This document shows, in pieces, positions 47,701 through 57,363 of a DNA stretch of 64,000 nucleotides (the first letter of the stretch is position 1; every line of letters begins with the position of its first letter). Where the stretch lies: NCBI GenBank assembly GCA_022836615.1, contig MU405316.1, forward strand, positions 1-64,000, given 5' to 3'. Source of the stretch: Annulohypoxylon bovei var. microspora. Taxonomy: Eukaryota; Ascomycota; Sordariomycetes; Xylariales; Hypoxylaceae. The translations under genes and the position numbers were made by a program. The notes beneath the pieces are model-generated. The model had not been told where the DNA came from, did not search any database, and saw nothing but the letters and a program-made list of their open reading frames with translations.

Positions 47701-48632
47701 TTCACGATGGTCCAATCGGAGCCCTCTCTCAACGTCTTTCACCGACACGAGCCCCTTGCGCGCCCAGTTCCCGACCCAACTTCATGATCTATTTCTAAAC
47801 CTTCTACAGAATAATAACTAGCTTAGTAACCGGATAGCAGCAGAACCCCCCAAGCATGACGGCTTTGACTGTCGTCAGCAATCAGCTACTAGTATGGATG
47901 GTGAGCAGGCCGGAGGACGCGTTACATGGCTTTAAGTTCAAAGTCATGATTGACCTGTCACCTACTCTAATTCCACCCTAGTCAGGGATGCTATCCAAGG
48001 TGAGCTTTATCACGTAGCGCGGTTTTATGTAAGGTCATCGTCATATGTTGATAGCTTCATGGCCAACCGACGGTCACGAAAGGGCGTCTCTCTAGCACGT
48101 CCCATGAGATATCTCATCGACCGCGGACGGACGCCGGCGCAATATCCTCACGACTACATTGATGCTAGTCACTTGTTCTCCGAATATATTTTCTATCATC
48201 ATTTCGCTCGTGAGCACGTGGTGTAGGATTAGATCATCTGGAATATGACCTTAGTTTCAACTTGCCATTACCCTCTCGGGTGTCTCTAGATAGTGGCTTC
48301 GACGGTCGCTTAGTTGGGACTCGACAGTCGATTTACTATCCTGCTGGCCAAGGCTCAACTAAAGATATAAACATGCACGAGTTTCCAAGTCGATAGGGAC
48401 ATGAACCAAGCATCTCACTCAAGAAAAGCCTTCCTCAGAACTGCACAGATCGATCAAATCTCAAAGGTAGTTAATACCTATCATCAATTGCACGTGTAGC
48501 TACGCTAACTCCTTTTCCAGACGATTTATACTGAAGATAGAGACGAAAATTCTCAAAACAAGTGTTGAGACATATCTACTTGTCATCTAAAATATTTAAA
48601 GAATACTCGAAATCCCAGTTGAGATATCTACC
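44754..48632. other. Gene-poor spacer of 3.9 kb
   Basis: No supported gene or RNA. The GC and AT contents alternate. ORFs at 45366-45578, 46283-46465 and 47013-47318 show no domain or start context. I scanned for tRNA T-loops on both strands and found none. Possibly the site of a lost gene or a long promoter for the orphan gene at 48633. Confidence 0.5.
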
Positions 48633-49414
48633 ATGTCTTCATCACGATCTGGCGGAAGCGGCCACAGAAGCTCTCGCAGTGGCAAGGGAAGACAAGTGCG
48701 TGACGGCTTTCAATTCGTAAATCCCTCCCGCGACTCAATCTTGGCCACGGTAGATCCTCTACCTGCGACCTTGTTACTTCGTGACTGTCGTTATATCTTG
48801 GCGGCTAACATGGCACATGACAGTCCTCGGTCCAACAACTCATCGAATCATTGCGCACTCATCGAGTAAATACGCTTACTGAACTTTGCCGGATCGAACG
48901 CGTTGCTGCTAGCTGTGATAACGAGGAAGACTCCCAAGCATTTCAAGCCCCGATGACTTCCGCCTGGGATTATTACGTGAATAGTAATCAGTTCTTAACA
49001 GAGTTGAGAGGCCTGACGCGGAGCTATCCTATCTCTGGAGAACTTGTCGACCAAGCACACCAGCTGGTCCGAAACGACCCGAATTCCAACCGGAGCTGGA
49101 ATCTAGCGTGGCTATGTCTAGTGAAGATTCGCGATGAGTAAGTCCAACCCCCGCAATTCGTCCCCCCTTTCTTGTGTATATATCTTTCCGGGTTCTTCTT
49201 CTTGGACCTTCCTTCTAGTTTCCTATCTAAACTCGAATATAGAGGCCTGGTCCCTACGTATGCGCAAGCGGACGCATGGAGAAAGGAGATGTGGGGTGGC
49301 CGCGACCCTACGCCGGAAGAGGCAGACCAGCTTGCTCAGTGTTTTGAATACGAGTGGACGCAAGCCGTTGAGAACATGCTGCGACATTGGCCCGTGGCAC
49401 CGACATGGTACTGA
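48633..49414 (+). CDS. Hypothetical 197-aa protein
   Basis: Family not recognised. Exons 48633-48716, 48824-49137 and 49219-49414; both introns have good signals (the first ends GCTAAC...GACAG, the second starts GTAAGT and ends TTCTAG) and phases close. The N-terminus is Ser/Arg/Gly-rich and basic (RSSRSGKGRQVRDGF). The rest looks folded and mostly helical, with Trp-rich parts: RSWNLAWLCLVKIRD, ADAWRKEMWGGRDPTPEEADQL and MLRHWPVAPTWY. No signal peptide or membrane helix. The splicing consistency is the main evidence that it is real. Confidence 0.7.
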
Positions 49415-50701
49415 ACCCAACGACTTTTCTTTAAATATTCGCGTCTATTCGAGTTCTTTGACTTACACGTCAAGTGGACTCTGGGCTAGCAAGGGGCTTG
49501 ATGCATTTTTCTGGGATCTCTTCGGTATTACCTAGATCATTTTGCATTATGGGGCGTTTATTTAGAAGGGGTTTATGAGCATTTACAGCTGTTCCGTTTC
49601 TTTTCTTCTACTCTTGTCGTCTTCCGCATAGCATAGCATGGCATGGCATGGCATGGTCCGGGTGTCTCTCGCTCTAAGCATATACATGGATGGCGTTTTC
49701 ATTTCTCTACCATCTGTACATGGTAACCGACTACATCCTTTCGCTTTGTTTATGCTCTGTATATATTGTCAGATGCCCCCCTCTCGTTTCGTCTTATAAA
49801 TATACTCACCATTCCTTTCTCTCACCGGGATGTTTTCCTTATTGGCTTACAATCTTAACGCCTCGAATGCTATATCATGATGCTAACACCAAAATAGAAT
49901 CTTATTATCCCACAAAGACATTTTTCTGGTGCTTATGCTTAACTTTAGCTCTCGCCATTCAGCCTTAGCCGCCTTCTTGCAACCTTAAGCTGAGCGAGGC
50001 ATTAACCTCATAGGTAGGTACCTAATGTCCTAAGGAAAAGCTAACCTAGGTACCTAAGGGGTTAACTGATGTGTGGAGCACTGATATCACGAACACGTTG
50101 ATTGCAAAGGGCTCTGTGTGTGATGTATACTGTATGTTGTAGGTACTCGGTGTAAGGACCATGAAGATGATTCATGAATATATGCTGTTTCCTAATATTA
50201 CCTTTCTAGGGCTCATTGAGTATCGAAACCTCGAGCAATATTTTGTGAATTGTCTCTCGTGTGGTACCGAAGATATCACTCGGACATAGACTACGGAACC
50301 GTCTTCAACGACTTGTCGAAAGCTTAACTTAAAGCTGGAACTACGATCCAACCTAGGTAGCCCAGCACCTAAAGAAAGTAGACGATGTTGAAGATAGTAC
50401 ACGTTTATTTACTTGTACAAGAGATCTTTGTCCACACCTACATAATATTCAGTGTCACATTTTCCCATTCAACCCTTCCAACAAAGTTGATCCACAAACT
50501 CTACCTGAAATGAATACATTATGAATTGAAACAAATGTCATCTCCGATGAACATTTGTTTCCTTCTTAAAATTCATTTCGTATTTAACCCTTCAACCTAG
50601 GTATATTACATCCCAGATCACTTTTAGCATCTACTCGCAATCCCTAATACTTCTAACATCAAAATCAATCAATCTAGGGGTCGACCACTCTATCACTTGA
50701 C
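49415..50701. other. Spacer between two orphan genes
   Basis: No gene supported. Contains the pentanucleotide array at 49627-49656 and GGTACCT/AGGTACC palindromes near 50015-50060. The ORF 49690-49968 is hydrophobic by composition only. Confidence 0.5.
49627..49656. repeat. CATAG/CATGG pentanucleotide array
   Basis: Two copies of CATAG followed by four of CATGG. Confidence 0.85.
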
Positions 50702-52078
50702 ATGGCACAGCCCACCATGTTGCCCACTACGTGGCCTCCCATGGGACAGCCTACGATGGAGCAGTCCAACTCGGCACAACCTGGGGCGGGACACACCATA
50801 ATGCCACAACCGATGATACTACGACCGTTGTTACCACAACCGTTAGCACAACCTATGATACCAAATGGCCCGTATCCAAGAATTGTACGGCCTAATATAG
50901 GACAACTCAGTACGTCGCGGCCGATATACCAGCTCGATGACACGTATCTTCCAAATGCCGTGATGGCAAACCCTATACCAGGAAATTATGTGGTGTCATG
51001 TTCCTTTAATGCTATACCTTTGCGCGGCTTTTCCATCGAGTTCCGAGAACTCTCCGACTATGGTAAGATCATCGAAGAGTGTCCCAACAAGCTCGTGATC
51101 AGGATCAAGCATCGGAATCCGGAGACGCTGTCATCTATAGTTAGGCAAGCATGGGTCGAGAAGTACATAGATCCAGGGGTGGAGTGTCGTATGCATTTCG
51201 GGCCACTAATCCAATACGGAACTCTCGAGATTACTCTAGAGCGAGTCAATCATCTACCGTTACCTACGTCTCCTGAGCACACACCGAGAGTCACTACACC
51301 CTCGACTAGCGAGATGTCTACGGAGGATGGAAGTTTTCTTTCTACTACTAATCAAGATAGCGAAGCAGGCAGTGAAGTTACAGGAGGATTACAGCATCCA
51401 GATGAAAACTACGACTACTTCAACGAATTTCAATCTCAGCTCATGAACCAAATGATGCCAGTTCCCGCGGTGCTTCGACCTGTGCCCCAGATGTATCAAC
51501 CTTATCAAAGCTACGGGGTCTATGGAGATGTTCCGACCTACCAAGGACACCAAGACCATTCAACGTATCCAGGCCATCAAGAGAATCACAACTATCAAAG
51601 GTACCAAGGTAGTGCGACGCATCTAGGTTACGAAGAGAATTACGACCATCAAGAATACCAAGGATACCAAGACCACTCAACGCCTCGAGGTCACCAACAG
51701 AATCACGAGAGTCAAGACTCCCAAGGCCGTGCAACACATCTAGGTTGCCATAATAATCGCAGCAACCCAGGTTCAGCGCATAAAGGTCACAAGGGGAAAT
51801 CCGACAATCAAAGCAGTGAAGGTCACTGCACGCAGCCAAGTCACCAAGAGAGTCGCAACAGTTATAGCTTTGAGCGCAACCAAAACCATCGACACAGACG
51901 TTCCTTTCGCAATCGCGGTTACCGAGGCGGCCGTGGCGGGGCTGGGAGATCATCCTCGGATAGGGTTCTACCTGGCGGAAGCGGGCGGGGAACTAAGAGG
52001 CCACGCGAAGAAACCACGGAAGACCAACCGGCTGCAAGTAAGGAGCAGCCCAAGAAGAAAAAGGGAAAGAAGAAGTGA
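50702..52078 (+). CDS. Disordered, repeat-rich orphan protein with RGG patch and Lys tail
   Basis: No family recognised. Single exon, 458 aa. Residues 1-80 are Pro/Met/Gln-rich with repeated QPM and QPT steps. Residues about 95-185 look folded (NYVVSCSFNAIPLRGFSIEFREL, then VECRMHFGPLIQYGTLEITLERV). Residues about 270-380 are degenerate tandem repeats rich in His, Gln, Tyr and Gly (units like YQGHQDHSTYPGHQENHNYQ). Then comes an RGG-like patch (YRGGRGGAGRSSSDR), a putative bipartite nuclear signal (KRPREE ... KKKKGKKK) and the stop. The composition suggests an RNA-binding or condensate-forming nuclear protein; this is inference from sequence type. The antisense ORF 51441-51953 merely mirrors the repeats. 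Confidence 0.72.
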   Translation: MAQPTMLPTTWPPMGQPTMEQSNSAQPGAGHTIMPQPMILRPLLPQPLAQPMIPNGPYPRIVRPNIGQLSTSRPIYQLDDTYLPNAVMANPIPGNYVVSCSFNAIPLRGFSIEFRELSDYGKIIEECPNKLVIRIKHRNPETLSSIVRQAWVEKYIDPGVECRMHFGPLIQYGTLEITLERVNHLPLPTSPEHTPRVTTPSTSEMSTEDGSFLSTTNQDSEAGSEVTGGLQHPDENYDYFNEFQSQLMNQMMPVPAVLRPVPQMYQPYQSYGVYGDVPTYQGHQDHSTYPGHQENHNYQRYQGSATHLGYEENYDHQEYQGYQDHSTPRGHQQNHESQDSQGRATHLGCHNNRSNPGSAHKGHKGKSDNQSSEGHCTQPSHQESRNSYSFERNQNHRHRRSFRNRGYRGGRGGAGRSSSDRVLPGGSGRGTKRPREETTEDQPAASKEQPKKKKGKKK

Positions 52079-52732
52079 CACGATTAAAGAGGTCGGGAAT
52101 GGTATATAAGACAAGGAGCCTCGTGTTAGGTGGTGGGGTCGATGCAAGCCACTGTTGGTGAGGACTTGGTCAGGGACACATTGGAACTGTCACGATGTGT
52201 TCAAGGGTCCTCATCGATCACCTATGATACCTATGATAGGTCGAGGTTAAGGTAATTCGGGAATAAGGCAATTGATTCGTTACGACCATGATATTAGTGA
52301 CACTGCGACATGTATTAAGATGATGGAGTTGAGGGAGTTGAGGATGGGTGGTAGCTGGTCAACAGCCGTGTTTTTTTCTTACTAATCATCATTTCCTTAC
52401 TCATCATTCTTTTCTTACTAATCAGGTTTACATAATCAAGGTTTTTACATAATAGTACAGTAGTTGCCAGGTGCTACCCTGGACCTAGGTATTACCCCGC
52501 CCCCGCAGTAGCTACAATGTGGTATGTCCCCATCTCCAACGGGTTGAAACGGCTCAAACTGAGTACAATAATAAAGTACAACGGAAGATTTCATTGACTT
52601 CATCCTGACCAATACAAACTCCCTAAATCTTCCGTCTTCCATCCTCAGACTAAATGCGACAACAAATCGCTCGTGCTCCGTGAGATCTAACTTCCGAAAA
52701 TCACCGTACCCAATCCCACCCATCTTGAACAT

Positions 52733-52767
52733 CCAACGTCCAACGTCCAACGTCCAACGTCTAACGT
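52733..52767. repeat. CCAACGT heptamer array
   Basis: Four perfect copies of CCAACGT and a fifth with one change (CTAACGT), 65-100 bases before the start codon of the next gene. Confidence 0.85.
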
Positions 52768-52795
52768 CCTGTCGTACCGCATCATATCCGCATTA

Positions 52796-52828
52796 CACCG
52801 CACCGCACCGCACCGCATCGCACCGCAT
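52796..52828. repeat. CACCG pentamer array
   Basis: CACCG repeated four times, then CATCG, CACCG and CATCC variants, ending 3 bases before the start codon at 52832. It must be part of the mRNA leader. Confidence 0.85.
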
Positions 52829-52831
52829 CCA

Positions 52832-53828
52832 ATGCATAAAGACCAACCTATCCATCACGGCTCCTTAGAGCACCTCCTGCCACCGAGCTGGAAGGCCCAG
52901 ATAACAGCCTGGCTCGCCGAGGACACGCCGTCCTACGATTACGCCGGCTTCGTCGTCGGAGAGGACCCCCGCTCTGCTACTCTCTGGGGCAAGAGCGCAG
53001 GCATCATCGCTGGCATCCCCTTCTTCACCGAGATATTCAAGCAGTGCGGCTGTGAGGTGGAGTGGCACGCTAAGGAGGGAAGCTATATCAATCGACCCAA
53101 GGATGGTTCGGGGAAATCGAAAGTCGCTACCGTAACGGGTCCTGCGCGCGGGTTATTATTAGGAGAGAGGGTCGGGCTGAACTTGCTGGCACGGTGCTCG
53201 GGTATCGCTACCGTCAGCCGCGACATGCTGCTCAGCCTGCGCAGCGCCGGATACGAGGGTATCTTGGCTGGCACGCGCAAGACCACCCCGGGCTTCCGAT
53301 TAGTCGAGAAGTATGGTATGCTGGTCGGCGGCGCAGATACCCACCGCATGGACCTGAGCTCGATGATCATGCTGAAGGACAACCACGTTTGGAGCCGCGG
53401 CAGCATCACCGAGGCCGTACAGGCCGCCAAGATGGTCGGTGGGTTCGCGCTCAAGATCGAGGTCGAAGTTCAGAATGAAGCAGAGGCCGACGAGGCCATC
53501 GCCGCCGGTGCGGACATCGTCATGCTGGATAACTTCACGGGAGAGGGTGTCAAGATCGCGGCCCGTAGCCTGAGGGAGAAGTGGAAGGGCAAACACCAGT
53601 TCTTGATCGAGGTTTCGGGCGGCTTACGTGAGGACAACGTGTTTGATTATGCCAACAATGGTGAGTTTCCCCTATCCATAGATATCTATTTCTCGACGCC
53701 TCTCTTGTCTTGCTGATATTGGTGTGCTAGATATCGATATCATCTCCACCAGCTCTATCCACCAAGGTACACCGCACGTAGACTTCTCACTTAAGATCGA
53801 CCAGGATCAGATCACCCAGTTGTCATAA
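52832..53828 (+). CDS. BNA6: Quinolinate phosphoribosyltransferase (nicotinate-nucleotide pyrophosphorylase)
   Basis: De novo NAD synthesis: converts quinolinate and PRPP to nicotinate mononucleotide. Exons 52832-53660 and 53731-53828, 308 aa. Typical order of motifs: LAEDTPSYDYAGF near the N-terminus, GLLLGERVGLNLLARCSGIAT, the TRKTTPGFRLVEKYGMLVGG substrate loop, LDSSMIMLKDNH-like DLSSMIMLKDNHVW, KIEVEVQNEAEADEAI, ADIVMLDNF and LIEVSGGL. The second exon restores the usual end, IDIISTSSIHQGTPHVDFSLKI. Start is the ATG at 52832, directly after a CACCG repeat leader. Cytosolic enzyme, hexameric or dimeric by family. Confidence 0.96.
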
Positions 53829-54227
53829 TCTAAGATGGCTGCATGGTTGGTTGGTATCGATACTCTAGACCCGCAATGCTACGATTTAGCTGTTAGCTTG
53901 ACCTCGGACGGAACCCGGATTAGGCAGACCTCGAGTAGGTAGATATCATGAGTAATGGACGCAACGAGGGATGACCAGGCTGACGAATACTCATACGTAT
54001 GCGCCTAATATTATGATTAAGAGGTGTGGTTGCAGGAGATAGTGTATTTCATCATACAGGGGTTAATGGGCAACCATGGTTCCTCGAGGCTTACGTTGGA
54101 ATTGGAATGGTAGATTGACGATACACGTATCCATGTTCAGACTCAGTTCCTTGGCAAAACTAGTCTCCCGAACCCGCAGAGCCTAGGATTCAACCATTTA
54201 TATAATGCAGTTAGTCCTCAATCTATC
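53829..54227. other. Spacer before 5S rRNA
   Basis: 3' region of the quinolinate phosphoribosyltransferase gene. Nothing else seen. Confidence 0.5.
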
Positions 54228-54346
54228 ACATACGACCATAGGAGCTAGAAAACTCGGGATCCCGTCCGCTCTCCCTTAGATAAGCGAGCTACCGCTGGAC
54301 TAGTAGTTGGGTCGGTGACGACCAGCGAATCCCCGGTGTTGTATGT
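54228..54346 (+). rRNA. 5S ribosomal RNA
   Basis: One hundred and nineteen bases starting ACATACGACCATA and ending GTTGTATGT; the ends form helix I (one G-U). Conserved internal parts are present: GGGATCCCGTCCGCTCTCCC, TTAGATAAGC, TAGTAGTTGGGTCGGTGACG and CCAGCGAATCCCCGGTG, including the internal promoter. A T6 run at 54352-54357 ends transcription. Solitary 5S genes scattered among protein genes are the norm in Pezizomycotina. Confidence 0.96.
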
Positions 54347-54351
54347 TATTG

Positions 54352-54357
54352 TTTTTT
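54352..54357 (+). terminator. RNA polymerase III terminator of 5S rRNA
   Basis: Six T on the plus strand, 5 bases after the 3' end. Confidence 0.8.
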
Positions 54358-56403
54358 ATAGTCTTCTTTTTGTCTTTGATCAGATCTAGATGTTTTCTGT
54401 GTAGGCTATTTTTTATATTGAATCGTTTTGTGCTTTTTATCGTTTCGGTCTCCTCACGACGTGGGGTCAAAAAAAGGGGCTAGATTCGACGAAGGTTATT
54501 GTGGAGGAATACCCCCTTACCCCGTGTTCAAATAACTTTTCCGTCTATCTGGTGTCGGAGATATACCGATCCAGATAAATTGGCTAATTATCGGTGTAGG
54601 GTTCTTGTCTAGGGTTAATCTGCATTTCTCACTTCTCACTCTCACCTTGCTTTAGACTTCCTGGTCTCTACCGCGTGGCGTCCAGGGGGCGGCTAGACGT
54701 TCCGATGCTTCTATGCTATTGATCCAGTCTTACGATTCTGTCATTTCTGATACTTCGGCGATAACTGAACTGGCCGAATCATACATGATGACATACTTTT
54801 ACATAAAAAGTAATATTGTAGTTTGCCACTTCCGGGCCTTCGAATAAGTAGGTACTTTGTAATGGGGCTCTTTATCATACATCATCTGCAGACTGCAGGA
54901 CATATCGGCCACATCGTCATGTACGGGGCATGGCAGCTTCGTGATGGGAGTGGGCAGTTGTGATGTGGGATATGTGGAATATAACCCGTCCCCCCCTAGT
55001 CATCGGGTGTGAACGAGACAGGTACCCTACCGTGAAACCCACTGGATCCGTACTTGGAGTACGTCGATGATTTAGGAAAAAAAACATATCTTATATAAGG
55101 ATTAGGCAAACATGCCGATTGGTTCCCGACGGCCTCTCACAGTCCAAGATATTGTGTCTGCTCGCGTCTCACATTGTGTCGTCCATTCATTCGTTCGCTT
55201 GACAATCACAAGAAGGTCTTGTGCATCCTCGATCCCAGACTGAGGAGCCTTCGGGAAATAGTATTATCTCAAATGCCGCACTGCCTGCCGGGACTTGGGA
55301 GGCATACTGAGATTTTCACCTTTCTCCAGCCGTGCATGCTCGTCGGACGTACCACGTAGCCTGTCTTTTGGCCTTGGGTCGTGGGTGCGTATTATACGCG
55401 TTTTAAGGTGGGTAGAATAACCGTGGCAAAGGGGTAGTAGGTACTGCTACTTCTTTAGGGCGGCTTAAACTCCGAGACGAGCGTGCAAACATTACTACAA
55501 TAGGTATGTCGTAGTTCGAATGACGAGCCATTCGCCGAGGTTGAACGGTGAACGGATAACATGCAGGTCAGGGAAGCAAATCAGCGGCCCGAGCCATGAA
55601 TCACGGAGTCGGGCTGCATGAAATCGGGTTTAGGACTAGGTAGGTACCTACTCAGTATGAGAATTCACGCGCTGCTGTCGATTGTGGGGATCTGTAGGTA
55701 GATATGTGCTATGTACTTAGGTATGTATGTACATGATGTGAATCCTGCGGTAAGACATGGTCCGAAAATCTAATAGGCAGGTGTCTCTATGTGTACACAA
55801 ACGTGGCCCCCTAAACCCGGATATTCTCTAGGTAGCTCGAGCGAGCTATCATCCTTCCTCCGCTATGACCTCGAGGAGCGCTGACCTCAAGCGGTTGGTG
55901 CTAGGTAATTATTTCGAACTGGCGCTTTTCGCACACTCTTTTTACTAAGAAGTGGCAATACGTAGGTATAATATGTAGAATGTGATAGATTTCTACTCAT
56001 TGTTGAAATGTAGGTAGTATCAGTTGCTTCAGGCCTGAAAATCCCCAGAATAGGTAGAGTTAACACCCACCCCCCCCCTTAGTATTAGGAGGTCGAAGTA
56101 GCTAGGTATCCGTAGTGAGTAGTAAAATCCCAAGGCCTTGCTCGGCTACAGCTTGGCTAAATTAATCGAGCAAAAGTGAACCGCTACCGCACTCCCTGAT
56201 GACCTTTCTCAATTTTTTTCCTTTCTTTTTGGCCGAGCAAGTGTTTGACGAGGATTATCTCTTTGACTGACAATGTTGAAGACGAGTATAGCCCTTCGGG
56301 ATTTTCAACCACGTCACGGGGTGTTCTTAGCGAGGTTTTCTCGCGGTAGTAAAAACACTAAGGGGGATTAGTACGTGTCGGATAGAGCGTTGATGGTGTT
56401 TTC
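54358..56403. other. Gene-free spacer
   Basis: No gene supported. The ORF 55174-55359 has no domain. Several GGTACC and CTAGG palindromes; nothing else. Confidence 0.5.
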
Positions 56404-57363
56404 TCACGCTGTGATATACGGCCTGATATTTGCTGCTCGAACTTCCTGCCAAAATGACGGCACTATGGCATCGAATTGCTCTTTAGTCCACCCGCAACTC
56501 TTAAATAATAAGCCGCAATGGTTATCCAATACTTGTTTGCTAGTTAGAAATGCCTGCCTATGTATTCTGTCTCCGAAAACTAGCACTGTAGAGGTAAAGG
56601 GAAGGGAAGAGAAAGGAAAGGGGTAGTGTAAAAGAATCAGACACGCACCATAGTGTTCGGTCGTAATCGAGTTCATCAGAGCCTGCCGCGCCTTCAGTTT
56701 GTCGTCCTGGGCCCAACTCCCAGCTGGAAGTATCTCGCTGCGTTGCACTATCTTCTCGAAATCGGCATCGACTAGCCAGTCGGGGACGTGAGGCGACGGG
56801 TTGAAGTCCATGCCGACCTCGCCGCACAAGTCTCGAAATATCTTTAGAAATTCGGGACATAGGTCGGCCTCGGCAAACTTGCCGTCGAAGTCAAGAATGT
56901 TAAGGGCGATTTCTGTCATCTCGAATAACCCACCCGGCTTAAGCTTGTTGTACGTTTGACGAAGCAGCGCCGGCCAATCTCGTACCCCGCCGGCTATGCT
57001 CCTCGCATGTACGAAGTCGATAGAGTTATCCGGAAACCTCCACGGATCTTCCACGTCGCTAATCTCGAACTTGACGTTGGGCGGAACTCCCGTCCTTCTC
57101 TGGATCGGATACACATCTACGCCGGTGATCTGGGTTTGGGGGTAGCGGGCCGCCATCTCGATAGCCCATACACCAGTTCCGGTACCTAGATCTACTATAT
57201 GAGCCGTATCCAGCGGCAGCCGCGTGTTGGTTAAGGCGCCATCTAGGCAGTGGCGATATAGTCTATGCTGGACCTCCAACCTCTTCCGTTCGGGTTCGTC
57301 GAAAGGCAAGAATATTTTACCAGAAATATGATAATGATGGCCGAAAGCTTCGATAAACGGCAT
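56404..57363 (-). CDS. SAM-dependent methyltransferase, LaeA-like
   Basis: Related to the fungal regulators and metabolite methyltransferases around LaeA; acceptor unknown. Exons on minus 57363-56649 and 56585-56404, 298 aa. The SAM site is IVDLGTGTGVWAIEMA (motif I) with the acidic residue in VDVYPIQ (motif II); then PPNVKFEISDVEDPWRF, FVHARSIAGGVRDW and LKPGGLFEMTEI follow in the family order. The start is uncertain: ATG 57363 is the first AUG in frame, but the frame continues open upstream through a GTG at 57384 to a possible acceptor near 57430 (ACTACAG), so a 5' exon is likely. The only clear upstream donor (GTGAGT at 57497) does not match phase. Tail residues SCGWTKEQFDAIV match the usual C-terminus. 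Confidence 0.85.
   Translation of the reverse strand: MPFIEAFGHHYHISGKIFLPFDEPERKRLEVQHRLYRHCLDGALTNTRLPLDTAHIVDLGTGTGVWAIEMAARYPQTQITGVDVYPIQRRTGVPPNVKFEISDVEDPWRFPDNSIDFVHARSIAGGVRDWPALLRQTYNKLKPGGLFEMTEIALNILDFDGKFAEADLCPEFLKIFRDLCGEVGMDFNPSPHVPDWLVDADFEKIVQRSEILPAGSWAQDDKLKARQALMNSITTEHYGACLILLHYPFPFSSLPFTSTVLVFGDRIHRQAFLTSKQVLDNHCGLLFKSCGWTKEQFDAIVPSFWQEVRAANIRPYITA

Larger units (their letters stand above)
52079..52831. other. Spacer and promoter of the quinolinate phosphoribosyltransferase gene
   Basis: No gene supported. The last 100 bases hold two tandem arrays described separately. A minus ORF 52445-52750 has no domain. Confidence 0.5.

Noticed and set aside
51441..51953. 170-aa minus ORF with regular Leu/Gly/Asp/Cys pattern resembling a repeat protein
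   Set aside because: Exact antisense of the HQ/Y/G repeats of the plus-strand orphan protein.
54240..54345. First read as a degenerate tRNA or tRNA-derived SINE on the minus strand
   Set aside because: The plus strand matches the 5S rRNA layout end to end, including terminal helix and T-run.
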